Shown here: piece after piece, positions 1-10,909 of the stretch
Numbering within the stretch: the stretch's first letter is position 1
How the letters are laid out: the number at the start of each line of letters is the position of its first letter
NCBI GenBank assembly: GCA_002270565.1
Contig: NQMI01000207.1
Location: forward strand, 1 to 36,347
From: Stenocarpella maydis
Taxonomy: Eukaryota > Ascomycota > Sordariomycetes > Diaporthales > Diaporthaceae
Reading direction: 5' to 3'
DNA: 36,347 bases
The notes under the pieces: model-generated
The model's input: the letters and a program-made list of their open reading frames with translations, nothing else
Told to the model about the DNA's origin: nothing
Databases searched by the model: none
Position numbers and translations under genes: made by a program

Positions 1-3000
1 AGAAAAACGTTAAATACTATAACTGCAACAAGATGGGACACTTCGCCTTAGAATGCTAGGCTCTAAAGAAAAATAGAGACTGGAAGTTAGTACCTGAAGG
101 AACCCAATAGGCTAATAAAGCTACCCATCAAGCTAGTATAGCTACTTATAATGCATAAGGACCACCTAGGTCCAAACCATAATGGGAACTTGCAAATAAG
201 TACTATATCTGTAGAATAACCATATATAATTAATATTAAGTATATTTAGACTAAGACCCAGATAAAGGATATAACTTCTATAACCCTAATAAGGAAGACC
301 TCCATAATAGTCTATACTTCTCCCAATATACTAAGTCCTAATGCAAAAAATATTAGAAAGATAAGGCATAATAGCAGCCTATCCCACTAATGAAGAATCC
401 CCAGAACCCCAGAAAGGCATATACATTACTTAGTTAGATAACTTGCTTTAACAACAGCTATGCCACTCACTATAGCAATAAGGAGGCTACTAGATGGTTT
501 CCTAAGAATGCTTTAGGGAAGTAGGGAAGAACCCTAGCAGTAGGAAATAGGGAGGAGCCCCTATAGATTAACCCTAGGATGAAAGGAAAACCTATCCCTT
601 AGGCCCTACTTACGCTACAAACCTAGTGGAAGGAACTACAAGACTATCTAGGATAAGCACCCCTTTTAGCCCCAAGAACTAATATTATAGCGGTTATAAT
701 TGCAGGGAGACCTTTTAAAGAAACTATAGGACAACCTACCCAGGAATATAGGAGACCAGGAGATGCGGGATGCATGTGTCTATTATATAATAAATATAAA
801 GATATCTCTTAGATATTATATATTTATAATGGATATAAGGAATATATAAGGGAAAAAACCAAATATAGCTGGTTTCCCTAATAATATTTAGGTAAGGATA
901 TTAAATATATATATAAGTATAATGATTTTAAGAACTAGCACTTATATTAAAAACATAATAAGATGGGATGCGCCCTAATAAGGCTGGATTCCTGCATACC
1001 TTTAGAATATCTCTAGAACCCTAACGGATGGGCAAATTGCAATAAACCAACCTGCAAGGTGTACATACTTATGCATCTACTAAGATAGTAGGGGCTACTG
1101 CTTAAAACTCCAACAATAAAGGAATAGGATTACAGCATGTAATAGCTGGTTGATAACCTGCAAGAATCACAAAACATTATAAAATGAAATCTTAAGAGCA
1201 TTAAGGAGGTCCTAGCTATAGATAAACAGTTAAAAAACTAGAAGGGCTGTCTATAAAACCTTAGGCAGCAACCAACTATATTACGAGGTACTTATATGCA
1301 ATAATGAGCGACTATAGCCACCTGATGGTTCAGGTTGAGCTAGGAGTCCACACATGCTTGATACTTATTAATAGTGGAGCATAAGGGAATTTCATTTCCC
1401 TAAAGGTAGTAAATAAATATTACCTATTATGGTATAAGAAAAGGGAACCCTATAGACTTAATATAGTGGATAGAACTAAAGTATCTTATAGTAATAGAGT
1501 TATTNATATAAAGACTAATCCCCTCTTAGTTTGGATTTATAACTATATGGAATTACTATTATTTAATATTATTAAGATAGTAAATTATTAGTTGATTTTA
1601 GGAATACCTTAGTTAAGAAAGAATAATCCTTAAATTAATTGGGCTACTAGCTAGATCTTTTGGGATAATGCTATTCCCTAGAAGAAGGTTGCAATCAATG
1701 GTGAGGGAAGGAGTTATATTACTAAGGATAGCAAACGGGTAATATACTCAAATGGACCTATGGATACCTTTAGGAGTAGATGGAAGGCCTAACTCCAGGA
1801 AGATAGAGAAGGACTAGGCTACTTAAGCACCTTGCGGAAGGACTAAAGCTAGTTAGGAGATTACCACTCTAATATAACCAGTTAGCATATAATACAGGAA
1901 ATATAATAATACCTCCTTTACCTAAAAGAAGAGAGAGAAGGAGATAAGACTAATAGACTAGTATAAATATTAGAAGACTATTATAAATTCAAGAAAGTAT
2001 TCTAGGAACAACTTAATACTATATTACTATAATATATGTAATAGGACTATGAAATACTATTAAAACCCGGAATAATACCCTAGTTTAAGCCTATCTATAG
2101 ACTTAATGAAGAATAACTTAAAGTACTTAAGGAATACCTTAATGAAAACCTTCAGAAGGGATTCATCAGGCTATTATAATTACCAGCTGGATACCCAATC
2201 CTCTTTATACTAAAGAAGAATAGCAAGCTATAACTTTATATAAACTATTAATAATTAAATGATATTATGATTAAAAACTGATATCCTCTCCCGCTCATTA
2301 AGGAACTATAGGACTGACTTAGAGGAGCAAAATGGTTTATAGCACTTAACTTAAAGTATAGATATAACCTTATCTAAATGAAAGAAGGAGAAGAATGGAA
2401 GACAGCATTTAGGATATACTATAGATATTACGAAATAATAGTTATATCTTTTAGATTAACTAATGCATCTATATTATTTTAGGAAATAATCAACTAAGTC
2501 CTAAGTAAATACCTTAATATCTTTATTATTACCTACTAAGATAACATTCTCATCTTCTCAGAAAACCTTAATGATCATAAGGAATATATCAAAAAGGTTC
2601 TCTAAAAACTTTAGGACACCAATCTCCTAGTAGAACTAGAAAAGTGCAGCTAGTATATACAAAAAGTCAACTACCTCAAGTATATAATTAAACCAGGAAA
2701 AATCAAGATATAAGAAGAAAAACTTAAAGCAATTAAGGAATAGCTAACCCCTATAAACATTAAGGATATCAGGGCATTCCTTAAATATGCCAACTTCTAT
2801 CAACAATTCATCGCACAATACAGCAATATCACGAAACCATTAATAAACCTTACTAAGAAAGATTATACCTTTAGGTAGATAGATACCGAATAATAGGCTT
2901 TCCAGATACTTAAGGACAAAGTTATAGGAGACCCTGTACTTAAGGAAGCAGACCCAGAAAAGGAATTCAAAATCTATACAGACGCCTCAAACAATACTAC

Positions 3001-5000
3001 AGGCAGAGAACTTACTTAAAAAGACAAATAGGGAAGGATATACATTATTACAAACATTAGCAAGAAATTCAATGGACTAGAAACTTATTATACCATACTA
3101 GATAAAGAATTTATAGCTATAGTATATATATTCTAGGAATAGTAGTACTACCTTATAGGAGCTAAAAAGCAGATTAAACTTTATATAGATTATAAGAATC
3201 TTATAACCTTTATAATAATTAAAACTCTTAATAAGCAATAAATTAGATATATAGAGTTCTTATTATAATTTAATATTAAGGTTATTTATATAGATGGAGT
3301 TAAGAATGTAAGAATAGATATGCTTAGCTAAAGACCTAACTACCAGGAAAAGGATTCACCTATAAAATGGACAGTATTTAAAACCCAAGAGGATGGGAGC
3401 CTCGTTCTTAACTACAAACTTAATGCTATAATTAGAGTTAACTTCCAAACCAGAAAAACCCCTGCTGATCTAAAGGAATAAGATAAGTTAATTATAGTAA
3501 TATATAAAGCACCGGCGTATAGCTACTAAGGTGTTGTAGTAATAATTAAAAGGATTCAGTGGAATTACTAGATCCCTAACCTTAAGAGGAAGGTTCAAGA
3601 TGTCATTAGCAAATGCAACTCCTATAATAAAAACAAGGCCTCTAGATATAAGCTATATGGATTATTAAAACCTCTGCTAGTACCCACGGCTATATGGTCC
3701 TCCATTAGCCTAGACTTCATTATTAAATTACCTCTCTTATGAGAATCCTTAACTGGAGTATATTATAACAGTATTCTGGTAGTAGTTTGTAGATTGAGCA
3801 AGTATGCATACTTCATACCATATAAGGAAGCCAGTACTATAGAAGAACTTGCATATACATTCTTATAAATTATTATAAGTAATTACAGAATGCTATATGA
3901 AATTATCTTAGATAGAGATAAGCTCTTTATATTAAACTTTTAGAAGTTACTAATGAAGTAACTTAGAGTAAAGCATAGGCTCTTAATAATAGCATACTCA
4001 TAAATAGACGGATAAACGGAATAAATCAACCAGATTATAGAACAATACCTCTAATACTATATCAACTAACTATAGGATAATTGGGTTAAACTGCTACCAC
4101 TAGTACAATTTGCTTATAACAGCATAACTACCAGCATAATTAAGCAGTTACCTTTCTTTACACTCTATAGATACAAACCTTAGGCATATTACAAATTACT
4201 GCTAGATAATACCCTAGCAGAATTAGCAGAATAAAAAGTAATATAAATCAGATGAATCCAGAAGGATATCCAAGTAGAACTTTCTTTTATATAGGAGCGA
4301 ATGTTAAAATATACAAATTAGAAGAGAATTAAGGGACTAATTCTTAAGGAGGGAGATAAGGTCTATCTCCTTCGCTGAAACATTAAAACCAAGCAACTTA
4401 GTAAAAAGCTTGACTATAAGAAAATCAGCCCCTTTAAAATTTTAAGAAAACTTTCAGATACCAACTATAAACTCTTACTACCTAAGGGAATAAAATAGCA
4501 TCCAGTCTTTTATATTTCACTCTTAGAACCAGCACCTAAGAATGCAAAACTTAAAACATAGATTAAAATACTTAATAAATATAATAAAGAATATAAAGTA
4601 GAAAATATCATAAACTTAAGGTAATACTAAGGAATAATGGAATACCTTATCAAGTGGAAAGGCTATAATTCTAGTGAGAACATATAGGAATTAGCCTAAA
4701 ATTTGACCTACTGTTATGATGAACTTAAAAGATACTATATGCAGACTACTACGGAATAGTCCTAGAAGCTAGGAATGCGGCCTGAAGACCCCACATATAA
4801 CAAACTATAATGAACTAACGTTATAATGAAACTATATAATGAACCCCAGACTTTATAACCAAAATAGGGAAAATAACTAATAAGAGACTAGTTATAAGAG
4901 GGATGGCCTAAAAATTAGTAACCAGCCAACCCCTTAAAAGACACACCAATACCAGTTGCCCTGTCCAACCAATAACCTGAATACTGGTTACATCTAAAAA
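1..5000 (+). pseudogene. RIP-degraded Ty3/Gypsy chromovirus (gag-pol relic, left end outside window)
   Basis: This is an AT-rich block with no open frame, but the + strand read through many stops shows a retroelement polyprotein in the usual Gypsy order. A gag zinc knuckle lies at about 18-56; its first Cys is now Tyr (TAC) and the remaining Cys, His and Cys are visible. Reverse transcriptase follows at about 2080-2700, where the YxDD box at about 2530-2550 reads Tyr-stop-Asp-Asn. RNase H has a TDAS motif at about 2977-2988. Integrase has Cys remnants near 3610 and LDFI near 3712. A chromodomain (MEYLIKWKGYNSSEN) lies at about 4639-4683. The stops are mostly TAG/TAA where Gln is expected, which is what C-to-T change at CpA produces. 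Base 1505 is an N. The element cannot encode a working product. The right limit is approximate because no 3' LTR boundary was recognised. Confidence 0.88.
4639..4713 (+). other. Chromodomain remnant at the C-terminal end of the Gypsy pol relic
   Basis: The translated + strand reads MEYLIKWKGYNSSEN, then a stop where Trp is expected, then ELA-stop-NLT. This matches the conserved WKGY core and the following W-EP--NL pattern of chromodomains fused to integrases in chromoviruses. Such domains steer integration towards heterochromatin. The two stops sit at positions where the family has Trp and a polar residue, in keeping with RIP-type transitions. Confidence 0.8.
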
Positions 5001-6035
5001 CTCATCTAAACAAATACTAGTATTCACACCCTATACCCTAGCGAATACTAGTTATAGAAAAATAAAACCAGAATAATACAGCACAATTAGTAAACTAAGA
5101 ATGGCTAGGAACTAGAATTAGTTAGATAATAATTAAATAAGTTCTATTCCTAGTAATAAAATCAGGTATTAAGATAAGCTACCCACAGGCATATTTCCTT
5201 TACTACCCTTATTACTAGTACCTATAAATTCAGACCAATTGGTATTATCACCTATTAGGGAACTCTAATCAAAAACTCCTACTTCACCCTTGGAATGCAA
5301 CCATACCTTCTATGCTACCATCCCACTAGCCTCCTTGATGGAACCTTAGCGGACAACCTTAGCGGACTGCATAGCAATCCGCCTCCGCTCTACTTCAGCC
5401 TCCTCCTTCTCCACCTGCTTTAACTCCTTTATATTATTAATACCTTAATAAACCATATACATTATCTTTTTATATTATAACTGCTTCTACTTGCAAAGGC
5501 ATAAAATTCTTGCGTTTAGCTGTTGAGCCTCCTCCTTTATAGCCTCCAGCTCTTCCTCCAGTCAATAGTATATTAAGGTGACCTTATTCAACTAATCAGG
5601 AGTAAGACCTTGAATATTATAGTTGGATAGATTAAAGCGAATATAGGTCTAATAGCAAACAGATTTTGAATCTGCAACCTTGCAGTCCTTGGTTAGGTTG
5701 TACTCCTTGCAATAAAAACAAGGCATAAGAATGATGCTACTCTTTAAGGTAATAGCGAAAAGAAGGGCGGCCTTATACTTAGCAATAGAAAAGAACTTTA
5801 CGGGATAAGACTTAGTAACCCTACCTAATATAATGAATTAGGAAGGAGTAAATAAGAATGTAAATAAGCGAAAATAACTTATAAAATACTTTTAAGGATA
5901 AAAGAAGTAAGAAGGGAGATAGTATTATGGACCAACACATATTGGCAGCTAACTACTACAGAAGACAACCCTGCAGGTTGGGAAGTGGCCCCCAAAAGGA
6001 GCGCCCTGCCTAATCTAATTAGTGATGCCACCTTA

Positions 6036-6053
6036 TTAGGGTTAGGGTTAGGG
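6036..6053 (+). repeat. Interstitial telomere-like repeat, three TTAGGG units
   Basis: Three perfect head-to-tail TTAGGG units lie at 6036-6041, 6042-6047 and 6048-6053. TTAGGG is the telomere unit of most filamentous ascomycetes. A shorter reverse-orientation copy (CCCTAACCC) is at 6418-6426. The array is immediately followed by a sequence whose minus-strand form, TGGTGGGTCCC, would suit a retroelement primer-binding site, so the similarity to telomeres could be fortuitous. Confidence 0.85.
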
Positions 6054-6063
6054 ACCCACCACA
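6053..6063 (-). other. Possible retroelement primer-binding site
   Basis: Read on the minus strand this is TGGTGGGTCCC: TGG complementary to a tRNA CCA end, then T for an A discriminator base, then seven bases that could pair with a GGGACCC acceptor strand. It lies just upstream of the antisense gag-like relic, where a primer-binding site should be. No cognate tRNA is in the window, so this is inference. Confidence 0.3.
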
Positions 6064-6065
6064 AT

Positions 6066-6560
6066 TAATAAGATCATTATTGATTCCATTAAGCAATACT
6101 TAATTAATAAGATCACCATTGATATTATTAATGATGAATGAAGAGTTAGAATATATAAGGATATGGTTATTATTACATTAGGTAGCTCTTGTAGAATAGA
6201 CTCTTCAGTCGTTAATCTAAGTATTCAATCCCAATGTTGAATAGCCTTATAGCTAGTGATCATTATTAAGTTAATAATATTGCTCAACAACCGCCTAATA
6301 ATGTATTCCGAATATAAACCCTTGATCTTTCAGGATTAATGTACTCGGAAACCCCTTTGATCATTACAATCCTTTGAGCGAGCTTGCATAGCTCGCAATC
6401 AAGCGTTGCAAGCTAGACCCTAACCCTTGGTGGGGGCTGGTCATTACTGACCCATCAGGTCTTTTGGCTGGCTTGGGGATTACCCCTCTGAGGCAGGGGT
6501 GTTTTCTACGGTGTCAGCCGCTAATCCGAGTGGTTCATAATAACTTAATAATAAATGAAT
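6066..6560 (-). repeat. LTR-like sequence upstream of the antisense retroelement relic (limits uncertain)
   Basis: This stretch has no coding frame. It holds a near-direct repeat (AATTAATAAGATCA at about 6063 and 6100), a short hairpin (GCGAGC/GCTCGC near 6380-6395) and a GC-richer block at about 6400-6530. If the primer-binding site proposed at 6053-6063 is right, the LTR would lie here in minus orientation, possibly starting at TGACAC (reverse complement of 6511-6516). I did not find a second LTR copy or a target duplication in the window. Confidence 0.3.
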
Positions 6561-6822
6561 TAAATCACAAATTTAATTCTATATTTATATCTTGAAATAG
6601 AGTAATATAATCAAAAGATCTTTGTTATATAAATCTTTAAATAATATATATACATATTTAAATTTTTTAATGAGTAAGCATATAGCCTCTAATATTCCCT
6701 AATATATCCTTTTATTAGTATTCCTAGCAAAAAGGTACCTACTGATCCACTCACTGATACGGTCCTCACTGGTAAACCACGTTATATGTATATCTATAAT
6801 CTATAATCTATATATAGATTTA
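6540..6822. other. AT-rich non-coding spacer
   Basis: Strongly AT-rich sequence (runs such as AATTTAATTCTATATTTATAT) between the LTR-like block and the satellite. I see no open frame, RNA gene or recognisable transposon motif; it is probably further decayed repeat DNA. Confidence 0.5.
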
Positions 6823-6990
6823 TAGATTTGTAGATTTGTAGATTTGTAGATTTGTAGATTTGTAGATTTGTAGATTGTAGATTTGTAGATTTGTAGATTT
6901 GTAGATTTGTAGATTTGTAGATTTGTAGATTTGTAGATTTGTAGATTTGTAGATTTGTAGATTTGTAGATTTGTAGATTTCTGTAGATTT
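6823..6990 (+). repeat. 8-bp satellite, about 20 copies of TAGATTTG
   Basis: TAGATTTG is repeated head to tail from 6823 with almost no variation. One unit near 6871-6877 has lost a base, and the last copies near 6974-6990 are interrupted by CTG. It is preceded by AT-rich TATAGAT variants. Its regularity in an otherwise RIP-mutated neighbourhood points to recent slippage expansion. There is no coding potential. Confidence 0.95.
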
Positions 6991-7354
6991 AGAACTCTGC
7001 CTATAGGTTACCTACTGAACCCTATAAAGGTTTGGTGTGATCATTACACGTACCTAATTAGTAGAATGCACTAGGGGTTCCATGCTGTTCTCGACAGGAA
7101 CGTGGCCTGACGAGGGCACTACCAGTCATTTCAATAATCTCCCTGAAATTAGAATGAAAGAAAATATCAGACTTCTTCAAGCATTACTGTTCTTCTCATC
7201 TGATCTGTAACTGATGGTGACGGCCGTGCTTGCTCAGGAATGTCCGTGGGAGCAAATCAGGCTGAGAGTATCATGTCCATGCATCACACTGCAACAGTAA
7301 GATGAGGTTCCTAATCATAAATCATTGAGTCTCAGTCAAAGGAGTCTTTCTATT
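6991..7354. other. Spacer between satellite and sugar transporter, includes transporter 3' region
   Basis: Unique-looking sequence of more balanced composition than the repeat block to its left. The part nearest 7355 should carry the 3' untranslated region and poly(A) site of the minus-strand transporter. I found no gene or structured element. Confidence 0.5.
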
Positions 7355-9312
7355 TTACACTTGCTCAACCGATGGCTTCTCATCCCCACCCTTCGCAGAC
7401 TGGTATCGATCCAGATCAACGATACCAAGGTCCGCTGCAATATTGAAAAGCCTCGCCTTCTCGTCGTGCGCCGCATTGTCTCCGAACACTGCGTCCATAT
7501 CCTCCAGGCTCTTTCCACGGGTCTCAGGGACAAACAAGTACGTGAATCCAAACGCCAGCAGACAAAATACCGCGAAGAATATGTAAGTCCCGTACCCGAT
7601 GGTTTCCAACATGTCTGGCGTAACAAGCCCAATGATAAAATTGCACATCCAAGTGGCGCTCGTGGTAATCGACATGGCCTTGGAGCGGTTCCCGAGGTTG
7701 AAAATCTCGGATGGGAGGACCCAGCCGATCGGGGCGAATGAGTACGAGAAGTTGATGTCGTAGATATAGATGAAGGCGATGCCAACCCAGCCAGCGGCTT
7801 TGTGAGAGGCCAGCGTGGATCCGAAGCCGCCGGTGATTCCACCGACTATGACCAGGGAGATGAATGTCCCAAGCGCTCCACACATCAGAAGAGGACGGCG
7901 CCCAACCTTGTCGACGAGGAACAAAGCTGGCAGCGTGGAGAGTGTGTTCACGACGCCGTAAACGCCGGTGGCGAGGAGCGATGCCGTCTTTCCAGACAAG
8001 CCGAGCTGTCCGAAGATTGTTGGAGCGTCTGGTCTGTGTTAGCAAGAGAACTCGAACCACGGGACTGACAAAAGGCGAGGCTTTGTACTTACAGTAGATA
8101 ATGGCGTTGCAGCCCATGAACTGCTGGAAGAACATGACGAGACACCCGATAGCCAAGCGCTTGAACGAAGCCTTGTTTGATACCAAAGATGAGTACTCTG
8201 CCAGGTATAGTGATACACCTGTCTTCCCGGGGTATCGGTCGCGGCCGTATGTCTCCTCGAATAGAACTTCGGCCTTGATGGCAAGGTACTCGCGGCACAG
8301 AGCCTCCGACTCGACGTCAACCCGTCGAATACACGCGAGGGCCTCCAGTGCCTTGTCTTCCTTCTGCCTCATGAGGTAGTACCTCGGCGATTCCGGGTAG
8401 AAGAGCATGCCGAAACCGAGGACAATGGCAGGCAATATCTGCATGGCGAGGGGTAGCCTCCACGAGGCCTCGCTTTGGCCGGTGCAGCCGCCTGCCCCGA
8501 CGTCGGCGATGGGATCGAATTCCGGAGCAGATGCTGAGCCTCCAGTGTAGGAAATCTCGGGCGCGCACCGGATGCCTCCGATGTATTGAGTTCCGTACTC
8601 GAGCCAGTAGCTCACCAGAATACCCAAGGTGATGCTCACTAATCCTATGTTAGAATAGCTAAACCGTAAAGGTAAAGTAATGTATTACTCACGTTGCTGT
8701 AGCACAACCAGAGTGCCACGAATGGCAGGGGTTGACACTTCAGACATATACATTGGTACAATCATTGTGAGCATGCCAACAGAAAATCCGGCTATGGCAC
8801 GCCCTGTTGTGGATAGTAAGCATGTGGATTCTATAGTGTACCACCAAGTTTTACCCCAACCTACCTGCGAAGAGCATGGGAACCGAATCCGCAGCGGCCT
8901 GCAGAGCCGAGCCGAGCGTGAAGATGACCACGGCGACCAGGATGGAGCCTTTGCGGCCAACCCGGTCCGCGACAGGCCCGTTGACCAGCGAACCAAACCA
9001 GGCGAACAGAAGGAGCGTCGACACGAACCATCCCTTGAAGCTGCTGTCAAGGAAGATGCGCGGGAACTTGGCGGCGAACGACTCCATGGTCAGGACGCCC
9101 GAGACGACGCCCTGGTCATAGCCGAAGAGGAAGCCCCCAATAGACGCGAACTTGTTGAACAACAAATGTCAGCCAGGCGGCGGCCCAGGCGTGATGCGGC
9201 AAGGTGTGCTTACCGAAGCGAGGCCTAGGACATATGGGTTCTGCCGTAGCTGGAGCACCAAGCCCGTGCTGGGCGAGGAGTAAAGATCCGTTGCAGCTCC
9301 GGACTGAGCCAT
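7355..9312 (-). CDS. MFS sugar/hexose transporter (SP family), five exons
   Basis: This is a proton-coupled monosaccharide transporter of the plasma membrane. Exons are 9312-9214, 9150-8865, 8803-8693, 8638-8093 and 8028-7355. The introns of 63, 61, 54 and 64 nt all have GT-AG ends, and phases join cleanly to give 571 residues, a usual length for fungal Hxt/Rco3-type carriers. Family signatures appear in order: GGFLFGYDQGVVSG in helix 1, DRVGRKG in the loop after helix 2, PMYMSEVSTPAIRG, PESPRYYL, QQFMGCNAIIYYAPTIF (the second Tyr is made across the fourth splice junction), VDKVGRRPL, and VPETRGKSLED near the C-terminus. A start at 9312 gives a short cytosolic N-terminus before helix 1. The substrate (glucose, xylose, quinate or other) cannot be told from sequence alone. 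The gene is intact although it lies next to RIP-mutated DNA. Confidence 0.93.
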
Positions 9313-10909
9313 TGTGCGTTGTAAATTCCCTGCCAATTTCTTGACAAACTGCTAAGTGAAAGGTCAGAGTCGCCGAGGCGTCTCGATCGTGAGCGCCGCC
9401 TTCAACCTGTTATATACTTATTCTGCTGTGTTCTGACCGCTGTGGCATGCCATATCCACCCCCCCCCCCAAAAGGTGCCCACGAGCTGCGGGGTGTGGTC
9501 GAGGGATATCACTGGGGAGCTGTGGCCAGTCAGCTGCATGCCGGCCAGACTCATGATCGTCGACAACACCGACACCGCCGTTGGTTGGTTCAGTTGGGTG
9601 GGAGTATAGCCGATTCCAAGTAGCGGTGTTCGCGAGCGGGGAACGGAAATATGGGGCTCTGCATGGCCGATGTAATGCCACGCATGCAGTGCAGATACTG
9701 CTGGCAGGAAACACCATTGTTTCTCTGCGGGTATCCAGTCTGCTGTATCCACTGCGCAGCAAAACCTCTGCCCAGCAGGAGCTTCCGTGGCGCACGTGGG
9801 TGGGTAAACCGCCCACAGAACCCAGTAGGCTTCAGTGTCGGCATATCCACATGGAGCTTGACAGTTGGTGTACGTACACTGCCTGTCTTGTTCCGCATTC
9901 CTGCATCCTGCATGGAACATGCTTCTAGAAATCGGTGAAGCTCAAGCTGCAGCTGAGGTCCAGATTTGAAACACAGCCAAGCCAAGGTGCCTCTGAACAT
10001 CTGTTGGGGCCTAGCCTGTGTCTTCCGTGAAAAGCGTCACGGAATACTATGGCATGTTTCTGTCAGTACAGGTGTGAGTTTTGGAAGTAAACCTCCTCAG
10101 ACTGCTCACATCGTTCCTAGGGAATGACATGCTTTGGTAGCCGAGGTACTGTGTAAGAAAGCCACGTTTGCCAACTTCATACTATAGGCTGGTAGATGTA
10201 TCCTTTCATCACAGCAGGCGGCTGAACGCGATAGCATTGGATCTCAATTACAATAAGCGCCGAAATGGAGTGACCTAAAAAGTACACTAGAGGAGATCCC
10301 AAACGAACCCTGAAAGTCCCAGCTCTAGAGTGGATACCTAGGTACGTTCTATCAACTATTTATATCTCATGTGCTATCTGTGAACACGCCAAGTCCACAG
10401 TATAAAGGAGCCCATGAACGACATCGCCTCGAGCGTGGTAGTATCTTTGGAATCTAATTAGTATGCGAATTTGCCATAATTTGAGATGCAACTGAGCTGA
10501 TTCGTTTCTCAAATTTGACTACCATACAGCGCTGTGGATTATGAAATTGTCTTTCCCCTCTGCTTAGTGCTATGGAAATTCTAGTAGTCTTGTTTTGAGG
10601 CGAGGCTTGAAAGCACAGCCCTAAAAGCGTTCAGAGCGAGTCATCCGAACGTTTCTCATCATTGTCCACATACATCACAGGCTCGTTTGTAGTGGTGGCA
10701 TGATAACCCACTCCAAATGTGTAGATTTTGCAGCATATGCTGCCAAGACGCAGACCTCCTCACGTGAGCGCTGCGGCATATATCTCAAAGTTTATCTAAA
10801 CCTTGGCGACTCCAACCCCTCTTCAAATCATCTCCCGAAGTTGCGGAAATTTCTCTTCCACATCTCCACACTCTCTCTCATAATCGAGTGTTGTCACGCT
10901 GCTGCGAGA
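9313..10909. other. Divergent intergenic region between transporter (-) and MOSC gene (+)
   Basis: No supported gene. Several overlapping short open frames at 9400-10000 on both strands lack family features and splice logic, and are taken as chance. The region holds the promoters of both neighbours, an 11-base C run at 9459-9469, and three matches to the CreA/Cre1 consensus SYGGRG at 9488-9493, 9512-9517 and 9636-9641, within about 330 bp of the transporter start. Confidence 0.6.
9488..9641. promoter_or_regulatory. Three candidate CreA/Cre1 carbon-repressor sites upstream of the transporter
   Basis: GCGGGG at 9488-9493, CTGGGG at 9512-9517 and GCGGGG at 9636-9641 match SYGGRG, the binding consensus of the fungal carbon catabolite repressor. 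They lie 176-329 bp upstream of the transporter start codon. The motif is short, so chance matches are common; clustering in front of a sugar transporter is what makes it worth noting. Confidence 0.35.

Larger units (their letters stand above)
5200..6064 (-). pseudogene. Antisense relic of a second retroelement, gag-like Cys-cluster ORF
   Basis: On the minus strand, opposite to the Gypsy relic, a broken frame contains PCFYCKEYNLTKDC (CxxC then x8 then C), a further Cys-Tyr, and then an acidic and basic coiled-coil stretch with EEELEAIKEEAQQLNARI at about 5510-5565 and VEKEEAEVERRRIAMQ near 5370-5420. I recognise this arrangement as a repeated ORF type common in degraded LTR elements of Sordariomycetes; that assignment is from memory of the family, not from a search. 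At least six stops interrupt it. The only longer open piece is 5879-6064. Its opposite orientation to the neighbouring pol relic implies a separate insertion or an inverted nested element. Confidence 0.55.

Noticed and set aside
6823..6990. CRISPR-like array
   Set aside because: Units are 8-bp head-to-tail copies without spacers, in a eukaryotic genome; it is a simple satellite.
7524..8639. 371-codon minus-strand frame as a separate transporter ORF
   Set aside because: It is exon 4 of the transporter read through the intron at 8029-8092 into the wrong frame; the spliced model restores all family motifs.
9402..9920. 172-codon Cys-rich minus-strand frame, possible secreted protein
   Set aside because: No signal peptide, overlaps other equally long frames on both strands, contains a mononucleotide C run, and lies in the transporter promoter.
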